Shown here piece after piece: positions 1-5,276 of a stretch of DNA of 5,994 bases (its first letter is position 1; every line of letters starts with the position of its first letter). A program made the translations under genes and the position numbers. The notes below the pieces were generated by a model that saw only the letters and a program-made list of their open reading frames with translations, was not told the origin of the DNA and searched no databases. The DNA comes from Chloroflexota bacterium. Its GTDB lineage: Bacteria; Desulfobacterota; Desulfuromonadia; Desulfuromonadales; Geopsychrobacteraceae. The stretch is taken from positions 1 to 5,994 of the forward strand of contig JADFVC010000189.1 in assembly GCA_015222355.1 (NCBI GenBank). The letters are read 5' to 3'.

Positions 1-578
1 AAATTATTCAGGGCAAGCGAGTTGATTATGTCTTCAGGTTTCGTAATGCGGGTGATCAGATTCTGCAACTGGGAAGTTTGCGGAGTTCCTGCGGTTGTAC
101 CGTTGCACTTCTGTCCGCGACTCGTCTTGCTCCCGGGGATTTGGGTGAAGTCAGGGTGACCTTTAATTCTACCAGGTTTAAGGGGGCAATCAGCAAAGCC
201 GTGTCCCTGGACACCAACGATCCAAATTTTCCGCAAATATCTTTCAATATGTTCGGGACCGTGAAAGCGGAAATTTCTTATGAACCTGATCGCATCAATT
301 GGGGGAAAGTCAAGGCGGGAACCGCATTGCGGGCAGTGGTGAGGATCGTCAATCAGGGAACGCACAGTGTCAAACTGGTGCCCGCTCATGCAACCGATCC
401 TGCGGTTACGGCCAAGCTCAGTAGTTTGTTGTTGCAACCCAAAGGGCAGGTTGAATTGACAATAGAAGCGAAATTTCCCGAACAGAAAAAACGCCTCGGT
501 GGCTACGTTATAATCGGCACTGATTATCAAAAAGTTCCGCAATTAAGGGTGCCGGTTTCAGCACGACTTTTGCCATAG
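1..578 (+). CDS. DUF1573 domain protein, 3' part (5' end outside window)
   Basis: The reading frame is open from base 3, so the start lies upstream and 191 residues are visible. The first part reads FRFRNAGDQ followed by SSCGCTVA (visible residues 28-35), then a PGDLGEVRVTFNS stretch and a TNDPNFP stretch. This is the layout of DUF1573, an immunoglobulin-like beta-sandwich family with a conserved SCGCT motif. A second beta-rich repeat follows from YEPDRINWG and ends in VPVSARLLP, so there are at least two Ig-like (ASH/PapD-like) units. DUF1573 proteins are usually exported or lipid-anchored and their function is unknown; the signal peptide would be outside this window. An internal TTG at base 78 is not a credible start because conserved sequence extends upstream of it. 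The family call is firm; no function is claimed. Confidence 0.85.
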   Translation, partial: IIQGKRVDYVFRFRNAGDQILQLGSLRSSCGCTVALLSATRLAPGDLGEVRVTFNSTRFKGAISKAVSLDTNDPNFPQISFNMFGTVKAEISYEPDRINWGKVKAGTALRAVVRIVNQGTHSVKLVPAHATDPAVTAKLSSLLLQPKGQVELTIEAKFPEQKKRLGGYVIIGTDYQKVPQLRVPVSARLLP

Positions 579-680
579 CCTGCTATCGACTCGGCGATCA
601 ATTGGAAGCACAGCGTTGAGCTGACCTTACGGACGATCATCGACTATCTGAAGTGTGGGGATTTTGCGCACAGGGGCTAG
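579..680 (+). pseudogene. possible decayed IS91-type transposase N-terminal fragment
   Basis: Directly after the DUF1573 stop and in the same frame, 33 codons read PAIDSAINWKHS, then VELTLRTIIDYLKCGDFAHRG, then a stop at 678-680. The piece YLKCGDFAHRG resembles the start of the zinc-binding domain of IS91-family transposases, which typically read YLxCGxxxxGFARxxC. No start codon with a ribosome binding site is present and the following zinc-finger cysteines are absent, so it is at best a short relic. The similarity is from memory and short, so it could be chance. Confidence 0.28.
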
Positions 681-785
681 GGAAATCAAGTGGTTACGTG
701 GAGCCGTAGCCGGTACGCCGCACAAGTGAGTACGGCTGATCGACGCCGAGATCGCGGAAAAGGGTTGTTTCCGGCCGAACCCTGA
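681..785. other. rest of convergent intergenic gap with an inverted repeat
   Basis: Noncoding spacer between the plus-strand DUF1573 gene and the minus-strand small gene. It contains a 7-bp inverted repeat, AGCCGTA at 702-708 and TACGGCT at 731-737, around a 22-base GC-rich loop. There is no T-run, so it is not a classic intrinsic terminator. No other feature is seen. Confidence 0.3.
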
Positions 786-953
786 TCAATCCCCAGCCAT
801 GTTTCGTTGTATCCGACGCCCGATATACAGTCCGATAGAGGCTCCCACGACCGCAGCAAGATAAGATCCCATTAGCCCGCCGGGGGAGCCACAGTACCAG
901 CCCAGCCAACTTCCACCGGGGATTGTTGTCAGTAAAACCAGCGGTTTGAGCAT
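786..953 (-). CDS. small glycine-zipper membrane protein (55 aa)
   Basis: ATG at 953 opens a 55-residue frame that starts MLKPLVLLTTIPGGSWLGWY and ends LYIGRRIQRNMAGD, with TGA at 788-786. It has a hydrophobic N-terminal stretch (about 2-20), a second apolar stretch (about 27-45) and a positively charged end (RRIQR). Glycines recur every fourth residue: 14, 18, 22, 26 and again 29, 37, 41, 45 with alanine at 33. This glycine-zipper (GxxxG) pattern favours tight helix packing, so an inner-membrane protein of one or two short helices is likely. It starts six bases after the TAG of the CheX-like gene and lies in the same frame. No Shine-Dalgarno is visible, so translation is probably coupled. 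A competing 88-codon GTG frame from 960 lacks this pattern and is judged a shadow. I recall similar small proteins in Geobacter relatives; function is unknown. Confidence 0.65.
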   Translation of the reverse strand: MLKPLVLLTTIPGGSWLGWYCGSPGGLMGSYLAAVVGASIGLYIGRRIQRNMAGD

Positions 954-959
954 GGGACA

Positions 960-1829
960 CTAACGATCAGCAACAAAGATCGTCAGCTCAAAAATTTCGC
1001 CGTCAGACAGGTAGACGGGAAACATTAAACCGGTGTGTTTTTCCGGAACAGTGATGCCATGCGCACTGTCGTCACGCATTTCCGGTGGTGTGATGTCGAT
1101 ACTGTGCCCCAGTTGAGCAGCTTTTGCCGCAATATTGCCGCAAACGATGTTGACGAACTCTTTGACCGAGTCATCCAGAATCTCGACAGACTCATTCTCT
1201 ACTGAATCTTCAGCGAGGATTGCTTTAGCCACCAGATTTCGTGTGCTTTCAGAGACAGAAAGCAGGTAGCGGGCACTGACTGAACCGGAAAAGCCCATTT
1301 CGGCGATGATCGGGCGGGCGGGTATTTTCTCGATGATGGTGCAGGGTCCGGGACGAAAGGAAATGCCGACAACACGAGTCAGCATCTTGTAGGTCAGGTC
1401 GGCAACCATTTCCCAGATTGGCCGGTGTGGTACATCGGCCGGAATTTCGATTTTCTCGGAAATGTAACCGGCTTGGTCTTGCTTGAAGTCCGCCAGATAT
1501 TTTTCCAGACTCTGGTCCGAGATCGCCCCCACCTTGACAAGAGCTTCGCCGATATAAAGATGGCTATTTCTTTGCCGGGTGAGGGCCTGTTGCACTTGAT
1601 CTTCGGTAATAAATCCCATTTTAACGGCCATGTCGCCAAAATGCAGATCTTCACTGCGCTGTGCTAGATGAACCCGGGCAATATCCTCCTTGCCCATCAA
1701 GCCCATTTCGATCACCATCTCACCAAATTTCAGGTTCGTCTTCTCTTGCAGATCTATTGCCTGCAGTAAGGCCATCCGGGTGATCGCGCCTTTTTCAACC
1801 ATAAATTGACCAAAGAATTTAACCGGCAT
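960..1829 (-). CDS. CheX-type chemotaxis phosphatase with MshEN-like N-terminal repeats
   Basis: A 289-residue protein in two parts. Residues 5-115 are four 24-residue units with an exact 29-residue period: the FG/IG steps fall at 6, 35, 64 and 93, each followed by a conserved G at +8 (14, 43, 72, 101), and the first three units end in Q (28, 57, 86). Length, spacer and pattern match the two-motif MshEN (GspE N-terminal) domain, known as a cyclic di-GMP receptor, here present twice. The arginine that opens the canonical motif is F, K, H and Y in the four units, so ligand binding is uncertain. Residues about 135-289 are a CheX/CheC-like domain with the phosphatase helix D220-xxx-E224-xx-N227 and prolines at 248-249. 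CheX proteins dephosphorylate CheY-P, and a CheY-like gene lies 35 bases upstream. AGGGAG at 1843-1838 sits 8 bases before the ATG. It is cytoplasmic, with no signal peptide or membrane segment. Confidence 0.85.
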   Translation of the reverse strand: MPVKFFGQFMVEKGAITRMALLQAIDLQEKTNLKFGEMVIEMGLMGKEDIARVHLAQRSEDLHFGDMAVKMGFITEDQVQQALTRQRNSHLYIGEALVKVGAISDQSLEKYLADFKQDQAGYISEKIEIPADVPHRPIWEMVADLTYKMLTRVVGISFRPGPCTIIEKIPARPIIAEMGFSGSVSARYLLSVSESTRNLVAKAILAEDSVENESVEILDDSVKEFVNIVCGNIAAKAAQLGHSIDITPPEMRDDSAHGITVPEKHTGLMFPVYLSDGEIFELTIFVADR

Positions 1830-1864
1830 TCACTGTTCTCCCTGTCGCATATAGATTGCACGAC

Positions 1865-2224
1865 TTAAAGGCGTCGTAACATGTCCAAAACGGATTCTTT
1901 TTCGAACGGCTTGGAAATGACATCCCTTGCGCCGAGGCGAATTGCTTCGGTGTACTTATCCCCGACCCCGCCTAAAGATGTGACCATAACGACCGGCAGG
2001 TCCGGCATTAACTGCATCAGACTGCGCAAAGCGGTTAATCCGTCCATGACCGGCATATTCATATCCAGGCAAACAATATCCGGTTTATGCTGCTGGCAGA
2101 GTTTGATCGCCTCGGCACCATTGCGGCCTTGGGCAATGACTTTGAACTCCTTACCATCATCGATGATTTTTTCCAGCTGACGGGAAACAGCAATACTGTC
2201 ATCCACAATCAGAACACTTTTCAT
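1865..2224 (-). CDS. single-domain CheY-like response regulator
   Basis: A 119-residue receiver domain with no output domain. The acidic pair D8-D9 lies in VLIVDDS, the phosphoacceptor is D54 in VCLDMNMPVMDG, the switch threonine is T82 in VMVTS, and the conserved lysine is K105 in ISKPF, so all catalytic residues are present. The length equals a bare receiver, as in CheY. It acts in the cytoplasm by phospho-dependent protein contact. A strong ribosome binding site, GGAGGA at 2235-2230, lies 5 bases before ATG. The CheX-like gene follows on the same strand after 35 bases, which suggests that this regulator is the phosphatase's substrate. Whether it drives flagellar switching or another process cannot be told, because no kinase or receptor is in the window. 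Confidence 0.93.
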   Translation of the reverse strand: MKSVLIVDDSIAVSRQLEKIIDDGKEFKVIAQGRNGAEAIKLCQQHKPDIVCLDMNMPVMDGLTALRSLMQLMPDLPVVMVTSLGGVGDKYTEAIRLGARDVISKPFEKESVLDMLRRL

Positions 2225-2235
2225 ATCTTTCCTCC

Positions 2236-2336
2236 AATTCTGTTGAACTGCCGCAAAGATTAACAGAAAGCTATAAAGAATCCCAGCTTAAAAAAAAATA
2301 TTTTTCATTGGCAAAATTAAATATGTTTTCTTGCTA
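2236..2336 (-). promoter_or_regulatory. AT-rich upstream region of the CheY-like gene, weak promoter candidate
   Basis: The 112-base gap between the metallo-beta-lactamase-fold gene and the CheY-like gene is very AT-rich, with an A-run at 2290-2299 followed by TATTTTT on the plus strand. On the minus strand TTGCCA (2314-2309) could be a -35 box, but the hexamer 17 bases further, TTAAGC, is a poor -10. No intrinsic terminator for the upstream gene is seen, so readthrough into the regulator gene is possible. The A/T tract could bend DNA. Confidence 0.25.
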
Positions 2337-3191
2337 TCATTCTTTCAATTGTCGATAGGCTCGTTCAATATTTCCAGGAGTGAAGTCCGGGTAGCCGGGG
2401 AGGGACTTGTATTGAGGCAAGCTGAATGTATTTAAGGTGGTTTCGAGACTGTTGCCCTCTTCAATATGGCGAAGAACCTCAGTGAGAAATGCTTTCAGGT
2501 AGTTTTCGAATTGTTGTAAGTCGTTTCGGTTGCCGATTGGGCCGAAGCCGGGGATGATGATTTCTGCGGGCAAAGAGTCAAGCCCGTCAAGAACTTGCAC
2601 CCAATCATAAAGTGAACCTGCACCGAGAAAGCCGACACTGTTAAAATAGAGCAGATCGCTGGTGAACAGAATCTTGCTTTGTGGAAGGTAGGCAATCATG
2701 TCACCCTGACTGTGGGCCGGCCCGACGTTGATCAGGATCAGGGTGCGCTCTGTCCCTTCAAAACTCAATCCTTCCTTAAAAAACAGCAGCGGAGTTACTA
2801 TCTTGCGAGCTTCCCGCCTAAGGATTAAGCGAGTTTCAACGGTGGTCACCAGGTTAATATTGTCGGGAAATGCAAAGTCAAACAATGATGAACCCGGATG
2901 ATGATGGGTCAGAGCAATAGTCCTGATCGGTTTTGGGCTGACTTCCGTAGCTGCTGCAATCAGATCGTTTATTGTTTTACGGCTGAAGTGGGCGCCACAG
3001 AGGATTGTTTGAGTGCCGAGATCGACAATAAGAGCGTTAGACGTTGCTGCCCCACCAGGGGACGCAACTGCCGCGTAAGTCCCCTCTGCCACCTGCTGAA
3101 TCCGATAAGAATCCTGAGCGAAGGCCGGTAAACTGAACAGCAGAGTCAGCAGCAAAATTATGGCACCTTGATACATGGAAATCCTCTTCAT
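2337..3191 (-). CDS. exported metallo-beta-lactamase-fold protein with incomplete metal site
   Basis: A 284-residue protein. Residues 1-25 form a signal peptide (MKR, hydrophobic core, LPAFA) with likely cleavage before Q26, so it is exported to the periplasm. The body has the metallo-beta-lactamase layout: THHHPGSS at 95-102 in place of HxHxDH, GPAHSQGD at 157-164, FTSDLLY at 176-182, and IPGFGPIG at 213-220 in place of the usual PGHG. H96, H98, H160 and D179 are kept, but the expected D and H of HxHxDH are G100 and S101, and the last H is F216. The Zn2 ligands are thus missing, so hydrolytic activity may be lost or altered. Start choice: M1 has no Shine-Dalgarno, while M6 (base 3176) has AGAGGA 5 bases upstream but would leave a signal peptide without a basic n-region. 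M1 is kept on the signal peptide argument. It is divergent from tRNA-Arg; substrate unknown. Confidence 0.82.
   Translation of the reverse strand: MKRISMYQGAIILLLTLLFSLPAFAQDSYRIQQVAEGTYAAVASPGGAATSNALIVDLGTQTILCGAHFSRKTINDLIAAATEVSPKPIRTIALTHHHPGSSLFDFAFPDNINLVTTVETRLILRREARKIVTPLLFFKEGLSFEGTERTLILINVGPAHSQGDMIAYLPQSKILFTSDLLYFNSVGFLGAGSLYDWVQVLDGLDSLPAEIIIPGFGPIGNRNDLQQFENYLKAFLTEVLRHIEEGNSLETTLNTFSLPQYKSLPGYPDFTPGNIERAYRQLKE
3182..3187 (-). promoter_or_regulatory. possible ribosome binding site favouring an internal start
   Basis: AGAGGA on the minus strand lies 5 bases before the ATG of codon 6 (3176-3174) of the metallo-beta-lactamase-fold gene. The first ATG (3191) has no such site. 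This makes codon 6 a real alternative start, giving 279 residues. Confidence 0.4.
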
Positions 3192-3197
3192 TTACAG

Positions 3198-3226
3198 TTG
3201 CATTGTCACTGTTATTAGAGTATATA
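3198..3226 (+). promoter_or_regulatory. sigma-70 type promoter of tRNA-Arg
   Basis: TTGCAT at 3198-3203 and TATATA at 3221-3226 are separated by exactly 17 bases. A start site near 3233 would precede the tRNA 5' end by about 6 bases. An overlapping TATAGT (3223-3228) is an alternative -10. On the other strand TATACT (3224-3219) could serve the divergent gene, but no matching -35 is seen. Confidence 0.65.
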
Positions 3227-3238
3227 GTACAGCCTTAT

Positions 3239-3315
<77 letters not shown>

Positions 3316-3324
3316 TAAATATCA

Positions 3325-3356
3325 AACGGTTAGCGATTTTTCGCTAGCCGTTTTTT
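3325..3356 (+). terminator. intrinsic terminator of tRNA-Arg
   Basis: A 12-bp stem, AACGGTTAGCGA (3325-3336) with TCGCTAGCCGTT (3341-3352), including one G-T pair, around a TTTT loop. It is followed by a run of T at 3351-3356. It begins 10 bases after the tRNA CCA. Confidence 0.9.
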
Positions 3357-3360
3357 AGTT

Positions 3361-3382
3361 TGTGACGATCCTGTGACAGTCC
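3361..3382 (+). repeat. tandem 11-bp direct repeat
   Basis: TGTGACGATCC (3361-3371) is followed at once by TGTGACAGTCC (3372-3382), 9 of 11 bases identical. Placed 45 bases after a tRNA 3' end, it resembles arm-type integrase binding repeats, but no integrase gene is nearby. The function is a guess. Confidence 0.4.
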
Positions 3383-3523
3383 TTTCTCTGCATTGACCTC
3401 TGTACTTCCGAAAGCTACCGATTTCCCGAGGCCAAGAGAAAGCTCAGTATTTAGATGTTTGAAAACAGTGTGAGAATGATCTTTGGCTCAATTGGGCACA
3501 TTCTATTCCCTGTCATTTTGCGT

Positions 3524-3613
3524 ATTCCGACGAAATCGTTCACCCAATCCGAAGGAAACCATCAGCCGGTTTCGATGCAATCGGCCACCGTTCGGAGCGA
3601 AGCGACGCTGGAG
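3524..3613. mobile_element. possible degenerate IS21-family end (short degenerate repeats)
   Basis: Four degenerate units of about 21-24 bases follow each other, starting at 3524 (ATTCCGACGAAATCG), 3546 (AATCCGAAGGAAACC), 3569 (GTTTCGATGCAATCGGCCACC without its tail) and 3590 (GTTCGGAGCGAAGCG). IS21-family ends carry multiple repeats of this look, with TTCCGA followed by AATCGGCCAC. No istA or istB remnant is recognisable, so only an end would be left. The assignment rests on recalled pattern. Confidence 0.4.
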
Positions 3614-3706
3614 GTTTCTTTCTACTTCAAGTGGATGGTTTGGTCAATGTCGGGGTTTTGTTTTCACAGTTCTATCTCATAAAGAAACAAAGGGCTCGGA
3701 ATCGCT

Positions 3707-3750
3707 GGATTTCTTGCGATGCCATCTCAAGGCTTTTTGCGAAAGCATCA
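3707..3750. repeat. partial copy of the MITE right end
   Basis: These 44 bases match 5206-5249 at about 36 of 44 positions. The last 30 bases, from GCCATCTCA to GCGAAAGCATCA, match at 28 of 30. The upstream half, GGATTTCTTGCGATGCCATC, also resembles the reverse complement of the element's left terminal repeat. It lies 28 bases beyond the stop of the MutT gene. Confidence 0.75.
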
Positions 3751-3777
3751 AGTTTTTACTGAATAGTTACCGGCAAG

Positions 3778-4194
3778 TTAAACCGAAGTAGGCTTGCGGA
3801 GTTTTTCAAGGATAGGTTGATCCGCCGGGAGAAGTTGGTAGCTGGGAAGGTCTTCGAGGGTCACCCAGGCGTGATCCGCAACTTCCAGATGCTTTATTTC
3901 GCTACTTTCCCATGAGCATAAATAAGCGATAATGAGCACGCTGCCCCAGTCGTAGTGGTGAAAGACGGTTTTCAGAACCGGGCCCGGGGAGATCTCGATT
4001 GCCAACTCTTCTTGCAATTCTCTTTTCAGGGTCTGATGGGGAGATTCCCGGGGCTCGATTTTTCCGCCGGGGAATTCCCAATAGCCGCCATGCGGTTTTG
4101 TTGCAGGCCTTTGGGTCAAAAGGATTTTCCCCTGATGTCGGATCACCGCTGCGCAGACTGCAAGGGGCAGTTCTCTGTTGATTTTTTGTGGCAT
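3778..4194 (-). CDS. mutT: MutT-type Nudix hydrolase ((d)NTP diphosphatase)
   Basis: A 138-residue cytoplasmic protein, the usual length for MutT. After an N-terminal VCAAVIRHQGKILLTQR strand and GGYWEFPGGK, the Nudix box runs G44-x5-E50-x7-R58-E59-L60-x-E62-E63-x-A65-I66. It matches GX5EX7REUXEEXGU except that the last glycine is alanine; the metal-binding glutamates are intact. MutT enzymes cleave oxidised nucleotides such as 8-oxo-dGTP to the monophosphate, which prevents mutations. The C-terminal DHAWVTLEDLPSYQLLPADQPIL is typical of MutT and the NUDIX part of related repair proteins. ATG at 4194 is the only in-frame start before an upstream stop-poor region without start codons, and its Shine-Dalgarno is weak. 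It is transcribed divergently from ubiE. The exact substrate is inferred only from family. Confidence 0.9.
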   Translation of the reverse strand: MPQKINRELPLAVCAAVIRHQGKILLTQRPATKPHGGYWEFPGGKIEPRESPHQTLKRELQEELAIEISPGPVLKTVFHHYDWGSVLIIAYLCSWESSEIKHLEVADHAWVTLEDLPSYQLLPADQPILEKLRKPTSV

Positions 4195-4233
4195 AACAGC
4201 CTGTCTGTTTAGCTCGGGTTGTCGAAGTCTTGT

Positions 4234-4248
4234 CCGCTTGTCAAGCGG
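4234..4248. promoter_or_regulatory. perfect palindrome in the mutT-ubiE intergenic region
   Basis: CCGCTTG T CAAGCGG has 7-bp arms around one base. A run of six T follows at 4261-4266, 12 bases downstream, which is too far for a classic terminator. A second smaller palindrome, GGAGCAGCTCC, is at 4270-4280. These could be an operator or a weak attenuator; neither is shown. Confidence 0.3.
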
Positions 4249-4285
4249 CCCGCCGGTAGCTTTTTTGTTGGAGCAGCTCCTGCAC

Positions 4286-4291
4286 TATGAT
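4286..4291 (+). promoter_or_regulatory. candidate -10 box for ubiE
   Basis: TATGAT matches the -10 consensus at five of six positions and lies about 93 bases before the ubiE ATG. The -35 area falls in TTTTTTGTTG (4261-4270), with no good hexamer at 17 bases, so the promoter is weakly supported. Confidence 0.3.
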
Positions 4292-4370
4292 AAGAACAGG
4301 CACCCTTTAGAATCAGGCACCATTTGAATTATTGAGCGTCGCGTGACAGAGCACCTGTTGACTCGGCAGC

Positions 4371-4376
4371 GAGGAG
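4371..4376 (+). promoter_or_regulatory. ribosome binding site deciding the ubiE start
   Basis: GAGGAG lies 7 bases before ATG 4384 but only 1 base before the in-frame TTG 4378, so the ATG is the start. Confidence 0.8.
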
Positions 4377-4383
4377 TTTGTCC

Positions 4384-5100
4384 ATGTTTCAGTTGTCCGA
4401 TAAGGGCCGTGGTGTGCGGCAGATGTTTGATGATATTGCCCACCGCTACGACCTTCTGAATCGTCTGCTCTCTTTCGGGATAGATCGTCGCTGGCGCCGT
4501 TTCGCCGTCAGCCAGTTGAGTATTCCCCCCGGTGGGCGGGTTCTCGATATTGCCACCGGAACCTGTGATGTTGCCTTGGAAGTGGCGGAAAGTACTGACC
4601 CGAGTGTCATCATCGTCGGAGAAGATTTCACCCAGGGGATGCTGGTGCGGGGGCAGCTCAAATTGAACGTCTCCCAACACGGTTCGCGCATCATGTTGGT
4701 CAATGCCCCCTGTGAAGAGATTCCCCACCCGGATGCGACTTTCGATGGGATTACCATCGCCTTCGGTATCCGTAACGTTATTGATCGCCCGGCCGGACTT
4801 AAGGAGATGTTTCGGGTTCTCAAGCCGGGGGGTCGGGCGGTCATCCTGGAGTTTTCCAGTCCACGCAGTCAGCTGTTCCGCAAGCTTTACCATTTCTATT
4901 TTCAGAAAATTCTGCCGACGATCGGTGGCTTGCTATCCAAACGCAGCGCTTACCAGTATCTGCCCGATTCGGTGATTGAGTTTCCCAGCCAGAAAAAATT
5001 CTCACAGATGATGGGCCAGGCCGGGTTCCAGCGGCTGCAGTACAGTGACCAGACTTTCGGGATCGCTACGGTTTATGTCGGCGACAAGCCCATGAATTGA
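4384..5100 (+). CDS. ubiE: UbiE/MenG demethylmenaquinone C-methyltransferase
   Basis: A 238-residue SAM-dependent methyltransferase that methylates the ring of demethylmenaquinone (and, in ubiquinone makers, the benzoquinol), the last step of menaquinone synthesis. Family signatures in order: VRQMFDDIAHRYDLLNRLLSFGIDRRWR (11-38), the SAM motif VLDIATGTCDVA (53-64), FDGITIAFGIRNV (120-132), LKPGGRAVILEFSSP (146-160), SAYQYLPDSVIEFP (188-201) and FGIATVYVG (225-233). The full length is typical. In the SAM loop the usual GTGD reads GTCD (C61), a mild change. The start is ATG 4384, set by GAGGAG at 4371. The TGA stop (5098-5100) is contributed by the left end of the 150-bp MITE; without the insertion the same protein would end at TAA. 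An anaerobe of this kind would use it for menaquinone. It is divergent from mutT and convergent with the AsmA-like gene. Confidence 0.95.
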   Translation: MFQLSDKGRGVRQMFDDIAHRYDLLNRLLSFGIDRRWRRFAVSQLSIPPGGRVLDIATGTCDVALEVAESTDPSVIIVGEDFTQGMLVRGQLKLNVSQHGSRIMLVNAPCEEIPHPDATFDGITIAFGIRNVIDRPAGLKEMFRVLKPGGRAVILEFSSPRSQLFRKLYHFYFQKILPTIGGLLSKRSAYQYLPDSVIEFPSQKKFSQMMGQAGFQRLQYSDQTFGIATVYVGDKPMN

Positions 5101-5255
5101 TGGCGTCGCAAAAAGTCCGCCCTCCTGTGTTACAGTGGTTTTTCAGGACCTCGACATACTCTATGTATGCCTTCCCCCCTGAAAAACCACTAAGCCTTGT
5201 AGAGCGAAATTTTTGCTTAGCCATCTCAGGGTTTTTTGCGAAAGCATCATGAATT
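5092..5255. mobile_element. 150-bp MITE-like element with 7-bp target duplication
   Basis: The element spans 5099-5248. Its ends, GATGGCGTCGCAAAAAGTCC (5099-5118) and, on the other strand, GATGCTTTCGCAAAAAACCC (5248-5229), are inverted repeats matching at 15 of 20 positions. ATGAATT stands directly outside both ends (5092-5098 and 5249-5255) as a target duplication; a preceding C extends the direct repeat to 8 bases. Inside, AGTGGTTTTTCAGG (5134-5147) pairs perfectly with CCTGAAAAACCACT (5178-5191), and CATAC/GTATG (5155-5169) forms a smaller hairpin in the loop. There is no transposase gene, so it is non-autonomous. A minus-strand open frame through it is a by-product. The related copy at 3707-3750 supports a dispersed family. 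Confidence 0.75.
5206..5249. repeat. MITE right end, copy shared with 3707-3750
   Basis: These 44 bases form the right part of the 150-bp element and recur at 3707-3750 in the same orientation with about 82 percent identity (36 of 44 by eye). The outer 30 bases are nearly identical and the inner 14 diverge. Confidence 0.7.
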
Positions 5256-5276
5256 AACAGATAGTAACAGAGCTGA

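Larger units (their letters stand above)
3357..3777. other. gene-free stretch behind tRNA-Arg with mobile-element debris
   Basis: About 420 bases between the tRNA terminator and the MutT gene end. Open frames here (for example at 3455-3682 and 3483-3791) have no ribosome binding site and no recognisable domains, and they run through repeat-like DNA, so I do not call genes. The stretch contains a tandem 11-bp repeat (3361-3382), IS21-end-like repeats (3524-3613) and a partial copy of the MITE end (3707-3750). It looks like the scar of insertions next to a tRNA. Confidence 0.55.

Noticed and set aside
702..737. AGCCGTA/TACGGCT inverted repeat as a terminator or a group II intron remnant
   Set aside because: It has no T-run, a 22-base loop and no nearby reverse transcriptase or domain V sequence, so it is too weak to name.
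694..960. 88-codon minus-strand frame starting at GTG 960
   Set aside because: It has no domain or ribosome binding site and low-complexity arginine/threonine-rich content, and it overlaps the better supported 55-residue glycine-zipper frame.
3455..3791. Plus-strand frames behind tRNA-Arg (75 and 102 codons)
   Set aside because: They have no ribosome binding site or domain, run through the repeat debris, and the longer one overlaps the end of the MutT gene.
4378..4383. TTG 4378 as the ubiE start
   Set aside because: It is one base from the Shine-Dalgarno GAGGAG, whereas ATG 4384 has a proper 7-base spacing and fits the family's N-terminus.
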